NCBI GenBank assembly: GCA_036821905.1
Contig: DAISIR010000036.1
Location: 1 to 11,091 of the forward strand
DNA from: Brooklawnia sp937867175
GTDB taxonomy: Bacteria; Actinomycetota; Actinomycetes; Propionibacteriales; Propionibacteriaceae
DNA length: 11,091 bases
Direction of reading: 5' to 3'
Shown: in pieces, positions 1 through 6,412 of the stretch
Layout: every line of letters starts with the position of its first letter
Numbering within the stretch: the stretch's first letter is position 1
Position numbers and translations under genes: made by a program
Notes under the pieces: model-generated
What the model was told of the DNA's origin: nothing
Database searches by the model: none
The model's input: the letters and a program-made list of their open reading frames with translations, nothing else

Positions 1-1460
1 GGGATCTCGTCCGACGGCAGCCACGCCGCCGCCCTCAGTACGAAACGCTCCACCTCGTCCAAGGTGCCGAGCTGGGAGGACAACACCACCGACAACAAGC
101 CCTCCTCATGATGCAGGGCTTCCCGCACGCTGCCGTCGACACGCCGGTCGGTCAACCCAAGCCCTTGGGAGCGCAGCCAAGACAGGTACGCCGAGGGAGG
201 CACGTCCGGGTTGATGCCCAGGTACACGGCGACCTGCTCCACCGCCAACGTGAACCCACCCAGCAGAGCCACGATCTCGCGGGCCGCGTCCTCCTCTCCG
301 CCGGAGATGAAATCCGGGACCAAACCATCGGGGTCGCGAGGCGGCTGATGCCAGCGGATCAACTCCAGAGCGTCGTCGGGTGCCAGCACATCCACCGGCA
401 CAAAGGCCAGACCCCCCTTGTGGGTCAGCCGGTCAGCCCCCAACCGGGTGGTCGCCACCACCCGCACGACGTCCCGGGACGGCAACCTCCCCACCTGCTG
501 CGCCGACAACAAGCCGGGGTCGTCGACGTTGTCAAGGATGAGTAGGGCATGGGTGCCCGCAGCATCGGAGTCGTGAGAATCCGGGCCAGTCGTGGCGAGA
601 CGAGCCAAGTGGGCCAGCACCCCGCGGCCCGCCAACCGTGGATCAGCTTCCTCGGCCGGGGTGCGGGTGTACCCCAATTCCGGGGCCACCGACAACTCAC
701 CCACCAGAGCGAGGAGATCAGACTTGCCCTCCGCAGCCAGCGACCATGCCCCACCCCGATAATGGTCCGCGAACGCGTTTGCGTACGCCACCGCCAGTTC
801 GGTCTTCCCGAGCCCACCCAGCCCATGCAGCGCGGTCACCACGCCCACCTGCCCCAAGGCAACCTGCTCGTGCAAGCGCCTCATCTCCGCGTGACGACCC
901 ACGAACGTCGCCGACGGACGCCGCAGGTTCCCGATCACCGCCTCCGCGCGACGCACCTTGGCAAGCCGATCCCACACACGCTCCCCGAGTTCACCCAACC
1001 GGGCGGCGACGTCCGCCTCCTGCAACGCCTCGGTCCCCTGCGGGAACCACGGCTGCAGATCGATGTGATGATGCCGGGTCACCTCCGCCCGCCAGCGCGC
1101 GTCCACCCCGGAGTCCGAGCCCTTCACCTCCACGAAGTACACCACCGCGATCGGGTCACCGCCCACCGGCACCCTGGCCTGCAGCCGCAGGTACTCCTCG
1201 AACTCCCACTTGCAGTACGTCGAGTGGTAGTAGTTCGGTGACTGGCAGACCAGCAACACGCTGGACGAACGCAACGCCCCCAGGATCCGGTGCCTCCAGT
1301 CATCCATGCCGTGAATCTCGGAACGGTCCAGGAAGACCCGCATCGGCTCGGAAGAAAAACGCCGATGATCCGCCAGAATGAAATCCCGAAGCCCGGTCAC
1401 CCAGCCGTCCTCGTCATCCTTCCGGGAATAGGAAATGAACAGTTCGAACCTGTCACTCAT
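1..1460 (-). CDS. TIR domain-NB-ARC (STAND) protein, partial (C-terminus beyond window edge)
   Basis: The frame is open for 486 codons from ATG at 1460 to the left edge, so only the N-terminal part is present. Residues 1-150 look like a TIR domain: the start reads MSDRFELFISYSRKDDEDGW, RVFLDRSEI follows at 41-49, and STYCKWEFEEY at 80-90 places a Glu at 86 where TIR NADases carry their catalytic glutamate. Residues about 185-486 form an NB-ARC NTPase: Walker A GLGGLGKT (213-220), Walker B LLILD (306-310) followed by NVDD, VVATTR (334-339), and GGFTLAVEQ (401-409) in the position of the usual GLPLA motif. TIR-STAND proteins are known to sense infection and deplete NAD+, usually with a TPR or similar C-terminal sensor, here missing. 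AAGGGAG lies 8 bases before the ATG; a GTG at 1463 is an alternative start. The TIR and NB-ARC calls are strong; the NADase role is inferred. Confidence 0.9.
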   Translation of the reverse strand, partial: MSDRFELFISYSRKDDEDGWVTGLRDFILADHRRFSSEPMRVFLDRSEIHGMDDWRHRILGALRSSSVLLVCQSPNYYHSTYCKWEFEEYLRLQARVPVGGDPIAVVYFVEVKGSDSGVDARWRAEVTRHHHIDLQPWFPQGTEALQEADVAARLGELGERVWDRLAKVRRAEAVIGNLRRPSATFVGRHAEMRRLHEQVALGQVGVVTALHGLGGLGKTELAVAYANAFADHYRGGAWSLAAEGKSDLLALVGELSVAPELGYTRTPAEEADPRLAGRGVLAHLARLATTGPDSHDSDAAGTHALLILDNVDDPGLLSAQQVGRLPSRDVVRVVATTRLGADRLTHKGGLAFVPVDVLAPDDALELIRWHQPPRDPDGLVPDFISGGEEDAAREIVALLGGFTLAVEQVAVYLGINPDVPPSAYLSWLRSQGLGLTDRRVDGSVREALHHEEGLLSVVLSSQLGTLDEVERFVLRAAAWLPSDEI

Positions 1461-1794
1461 CACGAGGGCTCCCTTGCTTCAACGTGCGCCTGTGAGGATC
1501 CTCCCAGACCCGCGCGGCAAGCCAGCCGGGTGTTCGCGTGGCGATTGCTGCTCCCTGCCGCCCTCGAATCGACTTCGGGTGCGCGCTCCCGCTCATCAGC
1601 GCCCCGATCCGACGCAGCCGGCCGGTCTCCTTGGGCGTCAGGTCGCCGGCGCACCGCTCGACAACTTCGACGACACTCACTCCCAGGTAGAGCATCTTGA
1701 TGAGTGCCCGACCGGCCACCAGTTCTGCCTTGTCCGTGGCTGTTCTCCCGGACGCGAGAGCGACCTTCACCTCGATCGCCAACTGGGTGGGCAA
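1453..1794 (-). CDS. Hypothetical small protein, possibly coupled to the TIR-NB-ARC gene
   Basis: This is an open frame of 113 codons that ends in TGA at 1455-1453, overlapping the TIR start by 8 bases. Its first 70 or so codons mostly end in G or C, as in the real genes here, and the translation has an ordered look: IEVKVALASG, then KAELVAGRALIKML (about 27-40), then a possible helix-turn-helix-like stretch VSVVEVVERCAG with LTPKETGRL after it. I do not recognise the family. The start is doubtful: the frame opens at TTG 1794 directly after an in-frame stop, with no clear Shine-Dalgarno, and this lies at the apparent recombination junction. It may be an N-terminally truncated remnant or may start at an internal codon such as GTG at 1770. 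The tail after about residue 72 is basic and less convincing. It may be a partner or regulator of the TIR protein, or not translated at all. Confidence 0.35.
   Translation of the reverse strand: MPTQLAIEVKVALASGRTATDKAELVAGRALIKMLYLGVSVVEVVERCAGDLTPKETGRLRRIGALMSGSAHPKSIRGRQGAAIATRTPGWLAARVWEDPHRRTLKQGSPRDE
1469..1475 (-). promoter_or_regulatory. Ribosome binding site of the TIR-NB-ARC gene
   Basis: On the minus strand the sequence is AAGGGAG, followed by 8 bases and then ATG at 1460. It lies inside the 3' end of the small upstream ORF, so translation of the two could be coupled. Confidence 0.6.
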
Positions 1795-1980
1795 TCAGCG
1801 GTGGGGGCGACCTTGGTAGCCAGTGCCGCTAACCGGGTGCCGTTGGTGATGAGCCAGGTGGCGAAACTGCTGAACGTCGAAGGCTACCCGGTGGTGTCCT
1901 CCGACCCGGCCACCCAGGCGGTCAGGCTGGACGCCGAGTTGCTCGCCGAGCAGTACGGGGTGCAAGTACGGCTGTGCTGA
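1795..1980 (+). pseudogene. 3'-end fragment of a larger gene, resembling the C-terminal tail of BREX PglZ
   Basis: A 61-codon stretch ends in TGA at 1978-1980. It has strongly coding-like codon use and contains NRVPLVMSQVAKLLNVEGYP, followed after a short gap by VRLDAELLAEQYGV. From memory, this LNV(D/E)GYxVL...V.LD..LL..Q(F/Y) pattern matches the extreme C-terminus of the BREX type 2 phosphatase-like protein PglZ; I could not run a search. The same frame stays open leftwards to about 1435, but that part is antisense to the small minus-strand ORF and does not look coding, so the homologous part seems to begin near 1795. There is no start codon with a ribosome site and no catalytic domain, so this is a remnant. 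It sits 51 bases before abiEi and supports a former, larger defence island. The PglZ identity is tentative; that it is the tail of a once longer protein is more secure. Confidence 0.42.
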
Positions 1981-1995
1981 ACTATGCTGAATGTA

Positions 1996-2006
1996 AGCAA
2001 ATTGCT
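1996..2006. promoter_or_regulatory. Palindrome upstream of abiEi, candidate AbiEi operator
   Basis: AGCAAATTGCT is a perfect inverted repeat around a central A, in an AT-rich 50-base gap between the upstream gene fragment and abiEi. GCTGA occurs three times nearby (1976, 1986, 2004). AbiEi antitoxins are known to repress their own operon by binding inverted repeats upstream. A weak -10-like TATGCT lies at 1983-1988 with no good -35. The operator role is inferred from position only. Confidence 0.3.
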
Positions 2007-2021
2007 GATTTTTGGCATGGC

Positions 2022-2026
2022 GGAGG
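2022..2026 (+). promoter_or_regulatory. Ribosome binding site that sets the abiEi start
   Basis: GGAGG stands 5 bases before ATG 2032. The upstream in-frame ATGs at 1984 and 2017 have no comparable site, so 2032 is preferred. Confidence 0.65.
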
Positions 2027-2031
2027 ACTGG

Positions 2032-2646
2032 ATGGTCTCGACAGCGCTCAAGGCTCTGGCGGGTATGCCGATGTCCTCGGGGCGTCCGGCAGCTTTCCGC
2101 ACCTATTTCGCGAACCCGAGCCAGGAACTGAAACGCCTGGCGGACACGGGGGCCGTCGTGCGACTGGCACATGGCGTCTACCTGTTGGTTCCGCTCGGCA
2201 CCAGACCGGGCTGGCGGCCCGAGCTTGAGCTGGCAGCGATGGCATGGGCGACGGCCACCTACGGAGATCGTGTGCCGGTTTTGATGGGTTTGGGAGCGGC
2301 GCGATTCCACCACGCAATCCCGCGCGCGCTCGGCGTCACCGTCGTGGCACTGCCTGTGCAGCACCGTCCGATGACCATCACCGGGGGGCGGGTCGTGTTC
2401 GTTGCACGCGACGTGAACGCGATCCACGCCCGGACCGAAACCACGCCGCTCGGCGAGATGCTCGTGACCAGCGTCGAACAAACCCTGGTCGACCTCGTCG
2501 CCCGGCCGAACCTAGGCGGACTCCCCGCGGAGGCGATGGCAGCTGCCCTGCACCTGAGACAACGGGCTGACCTCGACCTCACGCGCGACCTCGCCAAGAA
2601 GCAACGGCGTTCAGCCCCAGTGACCAAATTCCTGGAGCAGACGTGA
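2032..2646 (+). CDS. abiEi: Type IV toxin-antitoxin system antitoxin, AbiEi family
   Basis: This 204-aa protein is the antitoxin and autorepressor half of an AbiE pair. Residues about 18-55 resemble the N-terminal winged-helix DNA-binding region, with ELKRLADTGAVVRLAHGVYL at 32-51, the typical 'G.v.rl.rGvY' signature. The rest is the AbiEi C-terminal domain: ELELAAMAWATATYG (64-78), GLGAARFHH (86-94), and TSVEQTLVDLVARP near 146-159. No catalytic motifs are expected. In this family the protein represses its operon and counteracts the AbiEii nucleotidyltransferase without forming a stable complex. Its TGA (2644-2646) overlaps the GTG start of the toxin gene by four bases, so the two are one transcription unit. 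The start at 2032 follows from the GGAGG site; a start at 1984 would add 16 residues. The gene looks complete, although its toxin partner appears broken. Confidence 0.82.
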   Translation: MVSTALKALAGMPMSSGRPAAFRTYFANPSQELKRLADTGAVVRLAHGVYLLVPLGTRPGWRPELELAAMAWATATYGDRVPVLMGLGAARFHHAIPRALGVTVVALPVQHRPMTITGGRVVFVARDVNAIHARTETTPLGEMLVTSVEQTLVDLVARPNLGGLPAEAMAAALHLRQRADLDLTRDLAKKQRRSAPVTKFLEQT

Positions 2647-3476
2647 ACGCGAATCCCACTCATTCCTTCCGGCCCAGCGCCGCCGACCTTGACAGAGTGA
2701 TGAGGCAGTTCGGGGTGACTGAGGCGCAGGCCCGCCGCGACTTCGTCGTCTCGTGGATGTTGTGGTCGATCTCGCGATCCACCCCCGACCTGGTCTTCTT
2801 CGGGGGCACGGCCTTGAGCAGGACCCTGCTGCCTGATCTGCGGCTCAGCGAGGACATTGATCTCATGCCGCTCGGTCCGCGCGCTGTCGTCGCGGCCGCG
2901 ATCCATCACGGCTTGACGCAGGACCTCGAACGAGGCCTCGGACGGGTGAGCGCTGACATAAAAAACCTGCCGGACACTCGTCACCCAGGGGCGTCGGTGT
3001 ACACCGTCGGCGGTCACCTGGTACGCGTACAGTTTGGTGGACCGCCATTCGCACCCTTGGCCTTGGCAGCCCACCAACCTGGACCAGCGGTTCGCCGGCT
3101 GTCCACCTGCCACCATGAACACTTTCACCAAAGAAGGGTTCGCCGCAGCCAAGACCAGCGCCTGGTGTGAGCGGAACGCCCCGCGAGTCCTGTACGACCT
3201 GTGGGCGCTGGCCGCGAACGGCCACCTCACACCGGCTGCCGCCGAAGTCTTCCGGAAGCTGGGGCCAACGAATACTCCACCGTCCCCCGCGATCCTTGCC
3301 GCCGGACCGCCGGGCGAACGGGAGTGGAAGGATGCCTTGGGACGCCGTTGCACCGTCTGGAGACCGTGTACCGCCGGATCACCGAGTCGCTGCGCACGGC
3401 CACGGTGCCGCCGAGTGCGTTCCGGGCGGTGCTGGGGACTCAAACCTCGCGCGCGCCACCTTGGGCAAACGGCTGA
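2643..3476 (+). pseudogene. abiEii: AbiEii-family nucleotidyltransferase toxin, disrupted by two frameshifts
   Basis: AbiEii toxins are minimal nucleotidyltransferases that modify cellular RNA and block growth. Reading from GTG 2643, residues 53-60 (FGGTALSR) and 66-74 (LRLSEDIDL, with Asp71 and Asp73) are the family's motifs I and II. That frame gives only 175 residues, stopping at 3170. The homology moves to the +1 frame near 3031-3037, most simply by an extra T in TTT, and continues as NTFTKEGFAAAKTSAW (motif III lysine) and PRVLYDLWALA (motif IV). Near 3339-3343 it returns to the original frame (TPLHRLETVYRRITESL) and stops at 3476. The rejoined length of about 277 codons suits this family. 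In motif IV the usual first Asp of 'RDLYDLW' is Val (GTC where GAC is expected). Two shifts plus this change suggest decay; assembly errors could explain the shifts but less easily the substitution. Confidence 0.75.
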
Positions 3477-3839
3477 CCGACCGGCGGCGCGCCCCAGTCG
3501 CCCAGGGCAGCGCACACACATGCAGGAGGCGCTGAAGGCGCCCACCAGTTGGTCTACCGGTCGATCGGCGTGTCGGCGCGGCTCGCCACGTCAAGATCTC
3601 CGAATTGCGGGTCCGCGGCCAGATCTCGTCACCCACTTTCGATGCGACTGAAGGACCGGGTCGATGTTCCGCTCACACTGTCGAACACCTATTTGACAAG
3701 CAACGTCACGCCACACAACGCGTGCCGACGACCCCCGCCAGCCGGCCAAATTCAGATCTGAACTTATCTCTCGATGCCCCGGGAATGAACCCATGAACAA
3801 CTTGAAGATGATTTCATTTTTCGCGACAAATGCACAAGA
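3477..3839. other. Gap without a recognised gene between the defence island and the transport operon
   Basis: Short open frames exist on both strands but none has recognisable protein motifs, a good ribosome site at its start and coding-like codon use together. Features seen: AGGAGG at 3524-3529 without a convincing start after it, three AGATCT hexamers (3594, 3621, 3754), a lone TTGACA at 3693-3698 without a matching -10, and an AT-richer stretch from about 3745 to 3880. The first half could be a degraded gene remnant; the last 100 bases are probably the regulatory region of the downstream operon. I see no tRNA, IS end or clear terminator. Confidence 0.6.
3751..3762. promoter_or_regulatory. 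12-bp perfect palindrome, candidate operator of the transport operon
   Basis: TTCAGATCTGAA is a perfect palindrome; taking in 3748-3765 extends it to an 18-base near-palindrome with one mismatched pair. It lies 78 bases before the first ATG of the operon at the start of an AT-richer stretch. This layout suits a dimeric repressor or activator site, but no regulator gene is present in the window. Confidence 0.35.
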
Positions 3840-5447
3840 ATGCTCTCAATCGCAGCTAGATTGATAAAGGTGTCACATTCCCTGCCATCGCTGTCACGTT
3901 CGATCGGACGCCGAAACGCGCTTAAGCTGGGTGGTCTAGGTGCCTTGGGCCTGCTCGCGGGCTGCACCTCCGCAACCGGTCCGGTGACACTGCCCGACGA
4001 CGCCGCGAGCGGCCGACCAGCCGAGGGCGGAACCCTGCGCATCGCTCGTCCCGCGAACTCGAGAGCAGAAGGACTGTACCCTGCCGCCTCCCTGTCCGCC
4101 TACGAGTACCTTGGTGCGCTGTACAACCGGCTCGTGCGGTTGGACGAAGCCGGCAACGCGGTACCCGATCTCGCGCAGGACTGGGAGGTTTCCGGCGATG
4201 CCATGCACTGGACTTTCCGGATGCGCGACGGGGTCACGTTCCACGACGGGCGGCGGTTCACCTCCCGGGACGCGGCGTACACGCTCGCCAAGATCCTCGA
4301 CCCCGCCTTGGCGTCCCCCCAACTCGGTGTGCTTTCGCCAGTCATGTCGGTGGGCGGTTTGCAGGCTTCCGATCCCACCACGTTGATCATCGACTTGGAC
4401 GCACCCCACTCGGATCTGCCGTCGCTGCTGTCGGCCTACCAGTGCTATGTCATCCCCGAGGATTCCTTAGCCGAGATCGCCCATACCGGCATTGGCACGG
4501 GCCCGTTCCAGCTCGACGCGTTCCGACCTGCGGGCCGCGGCCGGCTCTTGGCCTTCGAGGACCACTTCGGTGGCAGGCCGGTGCTGGACCAGATCGACTT
4601 CTTCTCGGTCCAAGACACCCAAGCCCGCACCAACGCGCTCATCGCCGGCCAAGTCGACCTGCTGTCCCAGACGAACTTGGATTTCGCCAGCGCCCAAGTG
4701 GTAGCGGCGTCGGCGAAGGCGACGATTGCGCGGGTGCGCAACGGCCAGTGGTACACGATCCCGTTGCTCGCCACCAGTGACGAGTTCAGCGATGTGCGGG
4801 TACGCCAGGCAATCAAATTGGCCTATGATCCCGCACGGATCCTGGCCGTGGCAGCCCAAGGCAACGGTGTGGTCGGAGACGACAACCCGGTGCTGCCAAC
4901 TGACGCCGCTCATCTTGACCTGCCCCACCAGCATGACCCCGAACGGGCCAAGGCGTTGCTGGCCGAGGCTGGTCGTCCCGACTTCGCGTTCGAGATCTCT
5001 ACGTCGAGTCTGGACCCGGTCTTCACCCCGATGGCGGTGGCGTTTTCGAACTCGTTGCGTGAGGCCGGCATCAGCGCAACCGTGCGCAATGAGTCTGCAG
5101 ATTCGTATTACACGGAGGTCTGGATGCAGAAGCCGGCGATGGCGACGTACTGGTTCACCGGACGGCCCATCGACCAACTCCTCAATCAGATCTTCCGTTC
5201 GGGTAGCTCGTATAACGAGTCCGCTTGGTCGAATGCGAGGTTCGACGGCGTGCTCGACGCGGCTCGAGCCGAGGTGGATCCCGAGCGCAGAATGCGGCAC
5301 TACCAGGACGCGCAGCGGCTGATCGTCGAGGAGGGCGCCACTTTGACCCCGATGTTCGCCGATCGCTTGGTCGGCATCTCCAGGGAGGTCCTGAACTACC
5401 ACGAACACGGCTTCGAGTTCGACTACCTCAACATCGGATTGCGGTGA
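3840..5447 (+). CDS. ABC transporter substrate-binding lipoprotein, peptide/nickel (SBP_bac_5) family
   Basis: This 535-aa extracytoplasmic solute receptor delivers ligand to the permease-ATPase encoded just downstream. The N-terminus has GRRNALKLGG (23-32), a short hydrophobic run and the lipobox LLAGC with Cys42, so it is exported and lipid-anchored; the paired arginines resemble a weak Tat motif. The mature part follows the SBP_bac_5/DppA plan: GGTLRIARP, PDLAQDWEVSGDAMHWTFRM, RDGVTFHDGRRFTSRDAAYT, GTGPFQLDAF, DVRVRQAIKLAYD, and DPERAKALLAEAG. Length is normal for the family. The start is uncertain: ATG 3840 has no clear Shine-Dalgarno, and the signal peptide would still work from a later codon such as GTG 3870. 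The stop is 5 bases from the favoured permease start. The ligand is probably an oligopeptide or peptide-like molecule; the family also binds nickel, haem, opines and glycosides, so it cannot be fixed. Confidence 0.92.
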   Translation: MLSIAARLIKVSHSLPSLSRSIGRRNALKLGGLGALGLLAGCTSATGPVTLPDDAASGRPAEGGTLRIARPANSRAEGLYPAASLSAYEYLGALYNRLVRLDEAGNAVPDLAQDWEVSGDAMHWTFRMRDGVTFHDGRRFTSRDAAYTLAKILDPALASPQLGVLSPVMSVGGLQASDPTTLIIDLDAPHSDLPSLLSAYQCYVIPEDSLAEIAHTGIGTGPFQLDAFRPAGRGRLLAFEDHFGGRPVLDQIDFFSVQDTQARTNALIAGQVDLLSQTNLDFASAQVVAASAKATIARVRNGQWYTIPLLATSDEFSDVRVRQAIKLAYDPARILAVAAQGNGVVGDDNPVLPTDAAHLDLPHQHDPERAKALLAEAGRPDFAFEISTSSLDPVFTPMAVAFSNSLREAGISATVRNESADSYYTEVWMQKPAMATYWFTGRPIDQLLNQIFRSGSSYNESAWSNARFDGVLDAARAEVDPERRMRHYQDAQRLIVEEGATLTPMFADRLVGISREVLNYHEHGFEFDYLNIGLR

Positions 5448-5452
5448 TCACG

Positions 5453-6412
5453 ATGACACGGATGATCTTGACCCGACTCGGGACTGCCGTCCTGACTGTT
5501 GTGTTGTCGGCCACCCTGGTCTTCCTCGCGGTGCAGCTGCTACCCGGTGATGTCGCCCAGCAACTCCTCGGCCAGGACGCCACCCCCGAAGCGGTCGAGG
5601 CCCTGCGGGTCGAACTCGGCCTGGACCGGCCGGTCTGGGAACGCTACCTGGGGTGGCTGGTGGGTTTGTTCACTGGGGACTTCGGCAACTCACTGGTCAC
5701 CGGCAGCCCGATCGGGCCTGTGCTGGGTCTTCGGCTGCGCAACACGTTGATGATCGCCATCCCCACCTTCATCTTGGGTGTGGCGCTTGCGATCTACCTC
5801 GGACTGATCGCGGGAATCAATCGGGACAAGGCCTCCGACCGAGCAATCTCTGGCATCGCGCTGGTGGGCATGTCGATCCCCGAGTTCGTGACCGCCACCC
5901 TCGGCGTGCTGCTCTTGGCGGTGACTTTGCCGATCCTGCCGGCGGTCGTCATCGATGGGGACGAGGCGACCATGGCTCAACTGTTGCCCTCGACGATCCT
6001 GCCGGTGATCGTGTTGACGATCTCGATGACCGCCTACATCTTGCGGATGACCAGGGCGGGCATAATCGACACGATGGCCTCGGAGTTCGTGACCACCGCG
6101 ATCTTGAAGGGTGTACGGCTCCGTAACGTGGTGGTGCATCATGCCTTGCCAACCGCGATCCTGCCGACGTTGAATGTGCTGGCCATCAACGTGGCTTGGC
6201 TCATCGGTGGTGTGGTGGTGGTGGAGGCGGTCTTCAACTACCCGGGGTTGGGCTCGTACATGATCGAAGCCGTCCATAACCGGGATCTGCCGGTCATTCA
6301 ATCGGTCGCGGTGGTCACGGCCATCATCTATTCGCTGGCGAACCTCGCCGCCGACATCGGGGCGATGCTCCTCGACCCACGGCAGCGCACCAGGCAGGAG
6401 GCAGCAGCGTGA
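5453..6412 (+). CDS. ABC transporter permease, DppB/OppB type
   Basis: This 319-aa integral membrane protein is the first half of the import channel. It starts with a membrane segment (about residues 5-28) followed by LPGDVAQQLLGQDATPEAVE and LGLDRPVWERYLGWL, the periplasmic-loop pattern typical of DppB. Several more hydrophobic segments run from about residue 95 to 305. The coupling loop EFVTTAILKG begins at Glu211 with its Gly at 220 and docks the ATPase; FNYPGLGSYMIEAVHNRDLP near the C-terminus is a strong family marker. ATG 5453 is chosen because GGTGA lies 5 bases before it; GTG 5444, which would overlap the preceding stop by four bases, and ATG 5462 are alternatives. The 3' end overlaps the next gene by four bases. 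It acts as a heterodimer with the DppC-like protein. Confidence 0.92.
   Translation: MTRMILTRLGTAVLTVVLSATLVFLAVQLLPGDVAQQLLGQDATPEAVEALRVELGLDRPVWERYLGWLVGLFTGDFGNSLVTGSPIGPVLGLRLRNTLMIAIPTFILGVALAIYLGLIAGINRDKASDRAISGIALVGMSIPEFVTATLGVLLLAVTLPILPAVVIDGDEATMAQLLPSTILPVIVLTISMTAYILRMTRAGIIDTMASEFVTTAILKGVRLRNVVVHHALPTAILPTLNVLAINVAWLIGGVVVVEAVFNYPGLGSYMIEAVHNRDLPVIQSVAVVTAIIYSLANLAADIGAMLLDPRQRTRQEAAA
6396..6401 (+). promoter_or_regulatory. Ribosome binding site of the second permease gene
   Basis: AGGAGG is followed by 7 bases and then GTG 6409. It lies within the end of the preceding gene and confirms the GTG start in the four-base overlap. Confidence 0.7.

Noticed and set aside
549..1381. 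Two long overlapping plus-strand frames (549-1241 and 638-1381)
   Set aside because: Their translations are Pro/Arg/His-rich with no motifs and lie antisense to the well-supported TIR-NB-ARC gene; they are GC-driven shadow frames.
3000..3350. Programmed ribosomal frameshifting as the explanation for the split abiEii frame
   Set aside because: Two separate shifts would be needed, with no slippery heptamer or stimulatory structure at either site; decay or sequencing error is simpler.
2259..3545. A 428-codon minus-strand open frame opposite abiEi/abiEii
   Set aside because: It is Arg/Ser/Gly-rich without recognisable domains and antisense to genes with clear AbiE motifs on the plus strand, so it is a GC-driven shadow.
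3530..3545. Hairpin GGCGC-TGAAG-GCGCC as a terminator after abiEii
   Set aside because: The stem is only five base pairs with no T-run after it, a chance event in DNA this GC-rich.
3693..3721. TTGACA at 3693-3698 as a -35 promoter element
   Set aside because: No acceptable -10 hexamer lies 16-19 bases downstream, and the operon start is about 140 bases away.
3549..3800. Short frames on both strands in the gap (3549-3761 plus, 3591-3800 minus)
   Set aside because: No ribosome site at a suitable distance, no recognisable motifs and poor codon bias; listed only as part of the unexplained gap.
4467..5408. A 313-codon minus-strand frame inside the substrate-binding protein gene
   Set aside because: It has no motifs and is fully antisense to a conserved SBP_bac_5 gene.
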